DNA from: Mycolicibacterium xanthum
GTDB lineage: Bacteria; Actinomycetota; Actinomycetes; Mycobacteriales; Mycobacteriaceae
Direction: 5' to 3'
Assembly: GCF_019710635.1 (NCBI RefSeq)
Contig: NZ_JAIFZS010000011.1
Span: 1-64,000 of the forward strand
DNA length: 64,000 nt
Shown here: positions 35,921-44,427 of the stretch, piece after piece
Position numbering within the stretch: position 1 is the stretch's first letter
How the letters are laid out: every line of letters begins with the position of its first letter
Position numbers and translations under genes: made by a program
The notes under the pieces: generated by a model
Database searches by the model: none
Told to the model about the DNA's origin: nothing
What the model saw: only the letters and a program-made list of their open reading frames with translations

Positions 35921-37033
35921 ATGCCCGTGGCCGTCCCCGCCGCCGTGTTGGCACACGCCCGGGTGACCGCGGCGGAGGTCGCGGCCCGCGCCGGCATCGA
36001 CGTCGATGCCGAGGAACTGATCTGCGGGCGCGCCGCGCTGCTCGGCCTGACCGGTCATGGCCGGGTCTCCGCCGGTGGCGCCACCCGGTTGCTGGCCGCC
36101 CGCGACGGTTGGTGCGCGCTGACCCTGTCCCGGCCCGACGACGTCGACGCGGTGCCGGCGTTGGTCGAATCCGATGACGTGCCGCCCGACCCCTGGGCGG
36201 CCGTCGAGCACCGGGTGCGCGAGACCGGCGTATCGGCGTTCGCCGAGCGGGCCCGTCTGCTCGGCCTGCCGGTCGGGGTGCTCGGCGAGACCGCCGCCGC
36301 CGCACCCCGCGTCCGGCGACTGGGTCCCCGGCGAGACGGCGGCGGTGCGGCCGGCCTGCTGGTCGCCGACCTGTCGTCGATGTGGGCAGGGCCGCTGTGT
36401 GCAATGCTGCTCGCCCGCGCCGGTGCGATCGTGGTCAAGGTCGAGACCGCCGCGCGTCCCGACGGCACCCGGGCCGGACCCGCCGCGTTCTTCGACTGGG
36501 TCAACGCCGGAAAACTCTCGTACCGAGCCGATCTCGGCCGGCCGGCAGCGCTGCGACGGCTGCTGGCCGCCGCCGACGTGGTGATCGAGTCGTCCCGGCC
36601 CGCCGCGCTGGCGCGCCGTGGCCTCGGGCCGTCGGACCTGCCCGCCCGCAACGGGCGGGTCTGGGTGCGGATCACCGGGCACGGTGCGGTCGGCGACCGG
36701 GCCGACTGGGTGGCCTTCGGTGACGACGCCGCGGTATCGGGCGGACTGGTCGCGGGCACCACCGACGCGCCGGTGTTCTGCGCCGACGCGATCGCCGACC
36801 CGCTGACCGGTCTGCTCGCCGCGCACGCGACCCTGGCCGCGCTGTACCGCGGAGGTGGCGAACTGATCGACGTGGCGATGTCGGAGACCGCCGCCGGTTA
36901 TGCGCGGCTGTCCCGCGGGGACGAGAGATGCTGTGCGGCAAGGCCGTCGACCCCGGCGCCGGCCGCCGAACTGGGCGCGGACAACGCGACGGTCGACGCG
37001 CTGGTGGCCCGGCGGGACGCGACGACATGCTGA
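35921..37033 (+). CDS. CaiB/BaiF (family III) CoA-transferase
   Basis: A 370-residue protein. Residues 1-135 are an Ala/Arg-rich segment without recognised motif. From about 145 on it has the family III CoA-transferase core: VADLSSMWAGPLCAMLLARA, VVKVETAARPDGTR, FFDWVNAGKLSYRADL, and a late DPLTGLLAAHATLAAL helix. The ATG at 35921 is one of three adjacent in-frame starts (GTG 35915 and 35918). It overlaps the amidohydrolase gene by 7 bp. It is not part of the M. tuberculosis Rv0216-Rv0217c interval as I remember it, so it is probably an accessory insertion. CoA acceptor unknown. Confidence 0.8.
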   Translation: MPVAVPAAVLAHARVTAAEVAARAGIDVDAEELICGRAALLGLTGHGRVSAGGATRLLAARDGWCALTLSRPDDVDAVPALVESDDVPPDPWAAVEHRVRETGVSAFAERARLLGLPVGVLGETAAAAPRVRRLGPRRDGGGAAGLLVADLSSMWAGPLCAMLLARAGAIVVKVETAARPDGTRAGPAAFFDWVNAGKLSYRADLGRPAALRRLLAAADVVIESSRPAALARRGLGPSDLPARNGRVWVRITGHGAVGDRADWVAFGDDAAVSGGLVAGTTDAPVFCADAIADPLTGLLAAHATLAALYRGGGELIDVAMSETAAGYARLSRGDERCCAARPSTPAPAAELGADNATVDALVARRDATTC

Positions 37034-38331
37034 TCCGGCGGGCGGTGTTGCTCGACGGCACCCCGACCGACATCCGTGTCGACGAGCGCATCGTCGAGGT
37101 CGGTGACGGGCTGGCGCCGCGGGTGGGGGAGAGCGAGTACGACGCGGCGGGCGGCACCGTGCTGCCCGGGCTGCACGACCACCACCTGCACGTGCGGGCC
37201 GCCGCCGCGGCGCTGCAGTCGGTCCGGGTCGGGCCGGACGAGGTGGCCGGCCGGGCGCAACTGGCGCGGGTGTTGGCGGGCGCCGCCGTCGGCGAGGACG
37301 GCTGGATCCGCGCGGTCGGCTACCACGAGTCCGTGGCCGGTCCGCTCGACCGCGGTGTCCTCGACGAGGTCTGCCCCGCCGTACCGGTGCGGATCCAGCA
37401 CCGCAGCGGCGTGCTGTGGACGCTGAACTCGCCGGCCCTGACCAGGATCGGGCTCGCGGACCACCCGGACGGCCGGCTGCGCAGTGCCGATGCCGGGTGG
37501 TCGAGCATGCTGCCGCGCAGCGAGCCCGGGCTGGCGCCACTGGGCGCGCTGCTGTGCGGGTACGGCGTCACCGGAGTCACCGACGCCACCCCCGACCTCG
37601 CGGACCACGACATCCGGCACCTGCGCGACGCCCGCGGACGCGGTGAACTTCCACAGTCCCTGCATTGGCTGGCCCCGGGAAAGCGCATCCTGCACGACGA
37701 CGACCTCGACCTCGACGCGCTCACCGCATGGGTCCGCGACCGGCACGCGGCGGGCGGGCCGGTGGCGGTGCACTGCGTGACGGCCGCGCAATTGGTCGTC
37801 GCCCTGGAGGCGCTGCGCAGTGCCGGCCCGCACCCGATGGACCGGATCGAGCACGCCGCCGTCGTGCCGGACGGCAGCCTGGCGGATCTCGCGGCCAGCG
37901 CGGTCACCGTGGTGACCCAGCCCAACTTCGTCGCCGAACGCGGCGAGCAGTACCTCGTGGACGTCCCCGCCGCAGAACACGGCGAGCTGTGGCGGGTCGG
38001 ATCGTTGCGGCGCAACGGGATTGCGGTGGCGCTGTCCACCGACGCGCCGTTCGGGGACGCCGACCCGTGGGCGGCGATGCGGGCCGCCGTGCACCGGAGC
38101 ACCGCGGCCGGGTCGGTGCTGGGACCGGCCGAGCGGGTGTCGCCCGCCGAGGCGTTGGAGATGTTCCTGGGTGAGCCCGGTCGCCCCGCCGTCCCGCGCC
38201 GCATCGGACCCGGGCACCGGGCCGACCTGTGTGTGCTGTCGGGGCCGCCGGCTCAGGTGCTCGGCGAATTGGACGCGGGAATGGTGGCCGCCACCGTGAT
38301 CGGTGGCGAGGTCGTCTTCGAACGCAGGTGA
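37027..38331 (+). CDS. Amidohydrolase, YtcJ/amidohydrolase_3-like
   Basis: A 434-residue metal-dependent hydrolase with the composite beta/TIM-barrel layout. Metal ligands are visible: HHLH in LPGLHDHHLHVRAA, His in VAVHCVTAAQ, His in RIEHAAVVPD, and Asp in ALSTDAPFGD. A C-terminal beta-sandwich ends in TVIGGEVVFERR. The protein resembles the YtcJ-like group, whose substrates are mostly unknown. It is coupled to the CoA-transferase gene (7-bp overlap) and convergent with lipW across 3 bp, so the two may catabolise one compound. Confidence 0.82.
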   Translation: MLIRRAVLLDGTPTDIRVDERIVEVGDGLAPRVGESEYDAAGGTVLPGLHDHHLHVRAAAAALQSVRVGPDEVAGRAQLARVLAGAAVGEDGWIRAVGYHESVAGPLDRGVLDEVCPAVPVRIQHRSGVLWTLNSPALTRIGLADHPDGRLRSADAGWSSMLPRSEPGLAPLGALLCGYGVTGVTDATPDLADHDIRHLRDARGRGELPQSLHWLAPGKRILHDDDLDLDALTAWVRDRHAAGGPVAVHCVTAAQLVVALEALRSAGPHPMDRIEHAAVVPDGSLADLAASAVTVVTQPNFVAERGEQYLVDVPAAEHGELWRVGSLRRNGIAVALSTDAPFGDADPWAAMRAAVHRSTAAGSVLGPAERVSPAEALEMFLGEPGRPAVPRRIGPGHRADLCVLSGPPAQVLGELDAGMVAATVIGGEVVFERR

Positions 38332-38334
38332 GGA

Positions 38335-39237
38335 TCAGGTCGTGGCCGGCGCGAAGGACTTTCGCAGCATCGCGCACTGGCTGTCGAAGAACGATCGGGA
38401 CACCTCGGTCTTCGGTGCCACACCGTCGAATCCGTGAAACGCGCCGTCGACGACCGTCACCTCGCAGGGAACCCCGGCGTCGCGCAGCCGGGCGGCGTAG
38501 GCCAGGTCCTCGTCGTGGAACAGGTCGAGGGTGCCCACACCGACCCAGGCCGGCGGCAACCCGGCCAGATCCCGGCGGCGCGCGGGCACCGCGACCTCGG
38601 GGTCGGCGCCGCCCAGATAGGAACGCCAGCCGAACCGGTTGCTCGACTGGTTCCACAGCCGATGCCCGGGGTTGTCCAGGCCGCTGCGCTCGACGGTGCG
38701 GTCGTCGACCATCGGATACACGAGAAGCTGTGCAGTCAAAGGGATCTCACCCCGGTCGCGGGTGTGCAACGCCAGCGCCGCGGCCAGGCCGCCGCCGGCG
38801 CTGGCCCCGCCGATCGCCACCCGGTCCGGATCGACGGCGGGCAGCGCGCTCAGCCACCGAAGCGCCGAGTAGCAGTCCTCCACCGGCGCCGGATAGGGAT
38901 GCTCGGGAGCCAAGCGGTAGTTCACCGATGCGACGGTGACGCCCAGCTCCCTGGCGAACCGCCGGCACAGCACGTCGTCCTGTGCGGCGTCGCCGAGCAC
39001 GTATCCGCCCCCGTGAATCCACAGCAGCGCCGGACCCGGGGTGGTTCCGCCGTCCGGCCGGTGAAGCCGCACGTTCACACCCGATCCCAGGGTGACCACC
39101 TCGACGTCGGCGCGAGTCTTCCGCCACATCAGCCGCGATGCCGCCCGGATGAACGGCAGGGTGACGGGGGTGACCAGCTGTCTGGGCAGCAGCCGTGCGC
39201 TGCGCCGCAGCTCGGGATGGAAGGCGGTCTCGGGCAT
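38335..39237 (-). CDS. lipW: HSL-family esterase LipW
   Basis: A 300-residue alpha/beta hydrolase of the hormone-sensitive-lipase group. The oxyanion motif HGGGYVLGD, nucleophile Ser in GGASAGGG, acid in DLFHDEDLAY and His in GAFHGFDGV are all present. No signal peptide is seen. It matches Rv0217c by location and pattern. Short- to medium-chain ester hydrolysis is expected. Confidence 0.88.
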   Translation of the reverse strand: MPETAFHPELRRSARLLPRQLVTPVTLPFIRAASRLMWRKTRADVEVVTLGSGVNVRLHRPDGGTTPGPALLWIHGGGYVLGDAAQDDVLCRRFARELGVTVASVNYRLAPEHPYPAPVEDCYSALRWLSALPAVDPDRVAIGGASAGGGLAAALALHTRDRGEIPLTAQLLVYPMVDDRTVERSGLDNPGHRLWNQSSNRFGWRSYLGGADPEVAVPARRRDLAGLPPAWVGVGTLDLFHDEDLAYAARLRDAGVPCEVTVVDGAFHGFDGVAPKTEVSRSFFDSQCAMLRKSFAPATT

Positions 39238-39308
39238 CCGACCAGTATGCGTGGACGGCGTCCGGCCCAGGCGGGGTGTCCGCGAAACACCGGCCCGACC
39301 GACCCTGC

Positions 39309-41480
39309 TCAGCGCAGCAGCGGATCCCGCGGCAGCCCGAGGATCCGCTCGGCGATCGTGTTGCGGGTGATCTCCGAGGTTCCGCCGGCGATCGTCATCG
39401 CCCGGTTGCCCAGATAGCTGCGGGTGAGTTGGGGGGTCTGCCCGACCACCGCGGCGGTGCCGGCCAGCTCGAAGGCCAGCTCCGTCAGCCGCTGACCGGA
39501 CTCGGCGACCAACAGTTTGGTCACGTTGCCCTCCGGTCCCGGCTCGGCGCCGGCGATCGCCCGGGTGGCGCGGCGCAGGTTGAGCAGCCGCAGCGTGTGG
39601 ATCTCGGCGATCACCTCGCCGGCGCGGCGTACGTACATGGCGGCGGTTGCCGGTGAACTGTCGAGCAGTTTGATCAGATGATCGGGGGTGGTGCCCATCG
39701 GTGCCCCCGAACCGCCACCGATGGAGATGCGTTCGTTGCCCAGGGTCGAGCGGGCGACCAGCCAGCCCTTGTTCACGTCACCGACGACGTCGGAGTCGGG
39801 CACGAACACGTCGTCGAAGAACACCTCGTTGAAGTGTGCGTCACCGGTGATGCCCCGCAGCGGGTTGACCGTCACGCCGTCGGCGGTCATGTCGATCGCC
39901 ATCATCGTCACCCCGGCGTGCTTGGGCGCGTCGGGGTCGGTGCGCACCGTGGCCAGTCCCCACTGGCACATGTGGGCCAGGCTGGTCCACACCTTCTGCC
40001 CGGTGACCCGCCAGCCGCCGTCGACCTTGACCGCCGACGTGCGCACCGCGGCCGCATCCGAACCCGCGCCCGGTTCGGAGAACAGCTGGCACCACATCAC
40101 CTGCCCGCGCAGAACGGGTTCCACCCAGCGGTCGCGCTGGTCGTCGGTGCCGGCCTGCGCGATGGTCAGCGCCACCCAACCGGTGATCCCCATGTCGGCC
40201 CGCTCGACACCGGCGAACTCCTCCTCGATGACCAGTTGTTCGAGGACGTCGGCGCCGCGTCCCCACGGCAGCGGCCAGTGCGGCACCAGATAGCCGGAGT
40301 CGACCAGGAAGTCGCGCTGCTGATCGGTGGGGAGCGCGCGCACCCGGTCGGCGGCCTCGCGGGCCTGATCGCGGTAGTCGGCGGCCTCGGGGGGAAGGGT
40401 GAACGACGCGCCGTGCGCCTGACCGCTGCGCTGGCCGTCCACCACATCGAGCAGCGGATCGGCGCCGTCGGTCATCAGGGCCGCCAGCGTGCGGGCCCGT
40501 CGCAGGTAGAGATGGGAGTCGTGTTCCCAGGTGAAACCGATACCGCCGTGCAGCTGAATATTGTTCTGCGCGTTGAACACCTGGGAGCGGATCGCCAGCG
40601 CGGAAGCCACCGCCGCGGCGAACCACGCGCTGTCGAGGTCGTCGGCGCGGGCGGCGTCCCAGGTGGCCGCCGTCGCGACCTCGGCGTCGACCAGCATGTT
40701 GGCGGCGTGATGCTTGACCGCCTGGAACGTGCCGATGGTGCGACCGAACTGCTCGCGCACCTTGGCGTACTCGACGGCCATCTCCAGCGCGGCCCAGCTG
40801 ACGCCGACCGCTTCGGCGGCGGCCAGGATGCGAAACACCGTGCGCGCCTTGCGCGCCGCCCCCCGCAGCACCCGGTCGGCCGGGACGCTGACCCCACGCA
40901 GTGCCACCGCACCGATGCTGCGGGTGGTGTCCAGCGCCTCGAGGGGGGTGACGGTGACCCCGTCGGCGCCGAGGACCACCACGTCCTCCCCGGCCGTCAG
41001 CACGAGAATCCCCGCGTCCGGGGCGCCCAGCACCGTCGGATGCTCGCCCGTCGCGACCAGGTCCGAGTCCAGCGAGACGGTGCCCGACACGCCGAGCGCG
41101 GCGACGGTCTCACCGGCGGCCAGCGCGGGCAGCAGGAGGCCCCGGACGGAATCCGGTGCGCACCGGTCGATGACCACCGACGCGGCCACGCTCGGCAGCA
41201 GCGGTCCCGGGCACAGCTGACGGCCCTGGCACTCGAGGACCACGGCCAGTTCGGCCAGGCCGAAGCCCGATCCGCCGGCGTCCTCGGCGATGGCCAGCCC
41301 GGTCCAGCCGAGTTGCGTTGCCGCCGACCAGATATCGGCGGGGTGCGTTGCCCCGCCGTCCAGGGTGGCTCGGGACTGGTCCAGCGCCCGCAGCCGGTCG
41401 AGCTGCCCGGATGCGGCCTCGGCCAGGGCCTGGTGGTCGTCGGAAATGGCAAGCGCGGACGCACGTACGGTCTTGCTCAC
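39309..41480 (-). CDS. Fused two-domain acyl-CoA dehydrogenase (FadE22/FadE34-type)
   Basis: A 723-residue protein made of two acyl-CoA-dehydrogenase modules. Module 1 (about 1-350) has EQFGRTIGTFQAVKHHAANM and LHGGIGFTWEHDSHLYLRRA. Module 2 (about 365-723) has QLFSEPGAGSDAAAVRT, GQKVWTSLAHMCQWGLAT, the FFDDVFVPDSDVVGDVNKGW segment and IAGGTSEITRNTIAERILGL. Such fused heterodimer-like enzymes act on steroid side chains and related acyl-CoAs in actinobacteria. It starts at ATG 41480, divergent from lipC, with a TTGAC-N4-GTCAA palindrome 24 bp upstream. It is not in the M. tuberculosis interval as I recall it. Confidence 0.88.
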   Translation of the reverse strand: MSKTVRASALAISDDHQALAEAASGQLDRLRALDQSRATLDGGATHPADIWSAATQLGWTGLAIAEDAGGSGFGLAELAVVLECQGRQLCPGPLLPSVAASVVIDRCAPDSVRGLLLPALAAGETVAALGVSGTVSLDSDLVATGEHPTVLGAPDAGILVLTAGEDVVVLGADGVTVTPLEALDTTRSIGAVALRGVSVPADRVLRGAARKARTVFRILAAAEAVGVSWAALEMAVEYAKVREQFGRTIGTFQAVKHHAANMLVDAEVATAATWDAARADDLDSAWFAAAVASALAIRSQVFNAQNNIQLHGGIGFTWEHDSHLYLRRARTLAALMTDGADPLLDVVDGQRSGQAHGASFTLPPEAADYRDQAREAADRVRALPTDQQRDFLVDSGYLVPHWPLPWGRGADVLEQLVIEEEFAGVERADMGITGWVALTIAQAGTDDQRDRWVEPVLRGQVMWCQLFSEPGAGSDAAAVRTSAVKVDGGWRVTGQKVWTSLAHMCQWGLATVRTDPDAPKHAGVTMMAIDMTADGVTVNPLRGITGDAHFNEVFFDDVFVPDSDVVGDVNKGWLVARSTLGNERISIGGGSGAPMGTTPDHLIKLLDSSPATAAMYVRRAGEVIAEIHTLRLLNLRRATRAIAGAEPGPEGNVTKLLVAESGQRLTELAFELAGTAAVVGQTPQLTRSYLGNRAMTIAGGTSEITRNTIAERILGLPRDPLLR

Positions 41481-41504
41481 GGTGGCAGCCCTCTTCGGTC
41501 CGAT

Positions 41505-41518
41505 TTGACGGTCGTCAA
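41505..41518. promoter_or_regulatory. TTGAC-N4-GTCAA palindrome upstream of the fused fadE
   Basis: TTGACGGTCGTCAA has inverted arms TTGACG and CGTCAA. It begins 24 bp upstream of the fadE start and lies in the shared fadE/lipC promoter region (41481-41647). It matches the site before fadD4 at 30299 in arm sequence, spacer length and distance to the start codon. A second weak half-palindrome (TGAT-AGCG-ATCA, 41554-41565) is nearer lipC. Confidence 0.5.
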
Positions 41519-41647
41519 TGACGCTAGCGTGCCGAGTCGGACAACGGAATCTGTGATAGCGATCATAGTTCGGCCACGGGCCGAATATGACAACAACTTC
41601 GCTACGAGTGTCGTTTGCGAAGCCGTGAGCGGAGTACGGTTGCCGCC

Positions 41648-42871
41648 ATGACGGAACGGCCGGACATCCGGCATCCCGGACCTACTCTCACGACTCGCCT
41701 CGAGTGGCTGCTGAACGCAGGACCAGCGGACTACCTGCTGGCAATGAGCGTGGCCTCGGCGTCGCTGCCGGTGATCGGCAAACACCTCAAGCCGCTGGGC
41801 GCGCTGACCGCGATGAGTGTCTGGGGCGCCCGGCACGCGCCGGATTTCATCGGTTCGGCGGTGCGGTCGCTGACCGATCCGGGTGACCCCGAGGTAAAGC
41901 GCCGGGAGCGTGAGGCCACCAGCGCGGTTGCCGAGGCGGCACTGCGGGGCGTCGTGACGGCCAAGGACCTCGAGGTCGAGTGGCCCGCCGGCGAGCGCAC
42001 GCCACCGGTGTGGAAGCTGCGCGAACACCGCCGCAGCGTGCGCCGCACGTCGGTGCGCTACGGTCCGCGGCCGACGCAGCTGCTCGACGTGTGGCGGCGC
42101 GACGACCTGCCTGCCGAGCCGGCGCCGGTGCTGCTGTTCGTCCCCGGCGGGGCCTGGGTGCACGGCAGCCGCTTGCTGCAGGGCTACGCGCTGATGTCCC
42201 ACCTGGCCGATAAGGGCTGGGTGTGCCTGTCGATCGACTACCGGGTCGCACCGCACCATCGCTGGCCGGCCCACATCACCGACGTCAAGACCGCGATCGC
42301 GTGGGCCAGGGCCAACGTCGACAAGTTCGGCGGCGACCGCAACTTCGTGGCCGTCGCCGGCTGCTCGGCGGGTGGTCACCTGGCCGCGCTGGCCGGGCTG
42401 ACCGCCAACGACCCGGAGTTGCAGCAGGAGCTGCCGGAGGGCTCCGACACCTCGGTGGACGCCGTGGTCGGAATCTACGGCCGCTACGACTGGGAGGACC
42501 GCTCGACCGAGGAGCGGGCGCGCTTCGTCGAGTTCCTGGAACGCGTGGTGGTCGGGCGCAAGATCGTCAAGCACCCCGACGTGTTCCGCAAGGCCTCGCC
42601 GATCGCGCGGGTACACCGCGAGGCGCCACCGTTCCTGGTGATGCACGGCAGGGGCGACAGCGTCATCCCGGTCGCTCAGGCCCGCAGCTTCGTCGAACGA
42701 CTCCGTGATGTGTCCCGATCGGTGGTCAGCTATGTCGAACTGCCGGGCGCCGGCCACGGTTTCGACATGACCGACGGAGCTCGCACCGGGGCGGCATCGA
42801 CGGCAATCGGCCTGTTCCTCAACCACATCCACCGAAACAGAAGTCTCATCGGGGCCAGAGAGGTTATATAG
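41648..42871 (+). CDS. lipC: Carboxylesterase/lipase LipC
   Basis: A 407-residue alpha/beta hydrolase. The N-terminal 130 residues are a family-specific extension (RLEWLLNAGPADYLLAMSVA). The catalytic domain has VPGGAWVHGSR in place of the HGGG oxyanion loop, nucleophile Ser in AGCSAGGHLAAL, acid in HGRGDSVIPV and His in GAGHGFDM. It is followed by a WS/DGAT gene, the conserved Rv0220-Rv0221 pair. LipC of M. tuberculosis is cell-surface associated; no clear signal peptide is visible here. Confidence 0.9.
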   Translation: MTERPDIRHPGPTLTTRLEWLLNAGPADYLLAMSVASASLPVIGKHLKPLGALTAMSVWGARHAPDFIGSAVRSLTDPGDPEVKRREREATSAVAEAALRGVVTAKDLEVEWPAGERTPPVWKLREHRRSVRRTSVRYGPRPTQLLDVWRRDDLPAEPAPVLLFVPGGAWVHGSRLLQGYALMSHLADKGWVCLSIDYRVAPHHRWPAHITDVKTAIAWARANVDKFGGDRNFVAVAGCSAGGHLAALAGLTANDPELQQELPEGSDTSVDAVVGIYGRYDWEDRSTEERARFVEFLERVVVGRKIVKHPDVFRKASPIARVHREAPPFLVMHGRGDSVIPVAQARSFVERLRDVSRSVVSYVELPGAGHGFDMTDGARTGAASTAIGLFLNHIHRNRSLIGAREVI

Positions 42872-42896
42872 ACGCCTCCGGACGGGAGGTGCCGCG

Positions 42897-44315
42897 GTGA
42901 AGAGGCTTCGCGGGTGGGACGCTGTGCTGCTCTACAGCGAGACCCCCAACGTGCACATGCACACACTGAAGCTGGCGGTGATCGAACTCGACGATCTCGG
43001 CGGTGCGACGTTCGGCGTCGAGGAACTGCGCACGGTCATCCACGGCCGGCTCTACAAGCTCGACCCGTTCCGCTACGAGTTGATCGACATCCCGTTCAAG
43101 TTCCACCACCCGATGTGGCGGGAGAACGCCGAGGTCGATCTCGAATATCACGTGCGGTCCTGCCGGGCCGAGGCGCCCGGCGGCCGGCGCCAGCTCGACG
43201 AGGCCGTCGGCCGGATCGCCGGCGTTCCGCTGGACCGCAGCCGGCCACTGTGGGAGATGTACCTGATCGAGGGGCTCGCCGGCGGCAGGATCGCGGTGCT
43301 CGGCAAGATCCACCACGCGCTCGCCGATGGTGTCGCCTCGGCGAACCTGTTGGCGCGGGGCATGGATCTGCAGGAGGGTCCGCAGGCCGATGGCGACTCC
43401 TATGCCACCGATCCGGCGCCGACGAAGGGTGAGCTGGTGCGTTCGGCGTTCGCCGATCACTTCCGCGAGATCGCCAGGTTGCCCGGTGTCGTCCGCTACA
43501 CCGCGCAGGGAGTGCGTCGGGTGCGGCAGAGTTCGCACAAGCTCTCGCCGGAGCTCACCCGGCCGTTCAGCCCGCCGCCCACGTTCATGAACCACCTGCT
43601 GGACTCGACCCGCCGATTCGCCACCACCACACTGGCGCTGGCCGACGTCAAGCAGACCGGTAAGCACCTCGGCGTGACCATCAACGACATGGTGCTGTCG
43701 ATGTCGGCGGGAGCGCTGCGAAAACTGTTGCTGCGCTACGACGGAAGCGCCGACCACTCGTTGCTGGCGTCGGTGCCGGTGAGCTTCGACTTCTCACCGG
43801 ACCGCATCTCCGGCAACTACTTCACCGGGGTGTTGATCGGGCTGCCGGTGGAGATCGAGGATCCGCTGGAACGGGTCCGTGCGGCGCATGAGTCCGCGGT
43901 GGCCGGCAAGGAGAGCAACGAGCTCGTCGGGCCCGAACTCGTCAGCCGCTGGTCGGCGTACCTCCCGCCGGCCCCGGCCGAGGCGATGTTCCGGTGGCTG
44001 TCCGACAAGGACGGTCAGAACAAGGTGATGAACCTGCCGATCTCCAACGTGCCGGGTCCGCGCGAACGGGCCCGGGTCGGCGGCGCGCTGGTCACCGAGA
44101 TCTACTCGGTGGGGCCGCTGACCGCGGGCAGCGGTCTGAACATCACGGTGTGGAGCTATGTGGACCAGCTCAACATCTCGGTGCTGTCGGACGGCAAGAC
44201 GCTCGAGGATCCCCATGAACTGACCGACGCGCTCGTCGAGGCCTTCATCGAGATCCGGTTCGCCGCAGGGCTTTCCGCCGAGCTGACGGTGGTCGAGACC
44301 GCGATGGCCCCCTGA
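42897..44315 (+). CDS. Wax ester synthase/diacylglycerol acyltransferase (Rv0221-like)
   Basis: A 472-residue WS/DGAT enzyme that makes triacylglycerol or wax esters from acyl-CoA. The active-site motif HHALADG is at residues 139-145, with PLDRSRPLWEMYLIEGL before it and the NDMVLSMSAGALRKLL and PISNVPGPRE blocks of the C-terminal half. It starts with GTG at 42897, 25 bp after lipC. Storage-lipid turnover by the lipC/WS-DGAT pair is inferred. A palindromic element follows 42 bp after the stop. Confidence 0.92.
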   Translation: MKRLRGWDAVLLYSETPNVHMHTLKLAVIELDDLGGATFGVEELRTVIHGRLYKLDPFRYELIDIPFKFHHPMWRENAEVDLEYHVRSCRAEAPGGRRQLDEAVGRIAGVPLDRSRPLWEMYLIEGLAGGRIAVLGKIHHALADGVASANLLARGMDLQEGPQADGDSYATDPAPTKGELVRSAFADHFREIARLPGVVRYTAQGVRRVRQSSHKLSPELTRPFSPPPTFMNHLLDSTRRFATTTLALADVKQTGKHLGVTINDMVLSMSAGALRKLLLRYDGSADHSLLASVPVSFDFSPDRISGNYFTGVLIGLPVEIEDPLERVRAAHESAVAGKESNELVGPELVSRWSAYLPPAPAEAMFRWLSDKDGQNKVMNLPISNVPGPRERARVGGALVTEIYSVGPLTAGSGLNITVWSYVDQLNISVLSDGKTLEDPHELTDALVEAFIEIRFAAGLSAELTVVETAMAP

Positions 44316-44357
44316 ACCGGCCACCCGTGCCACCTTCGATTCCCCCCACCCCCGATT

Positions 44358-44424
44358 CCCGCCGAAATGGCATTCCAGCATGCCCGTTCCGCGATTCAGG
44401 CTGCTGGAATGCCATTTCGGCGGG
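44358..44424. repeat. Palindromic 61-bp element, copy A
   Basis: Perfect 23-bp inverted arms (left 44358-44380, reading CCCGCCGAAATGGCATTCCA then GCA; right 44402-44424) surround a 21-bp loop. Measured from GCCGAAA to TTTCGGC it spans 61 bp, the same as copies at 50183 and 62615. It lies between the convergent WS/DGAT and ROK genes, 3 bp from the ROK stop, and could terminate both. It has no T-tract. Confidence 0.9.
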
Positions 44425-44427
44425 ATG

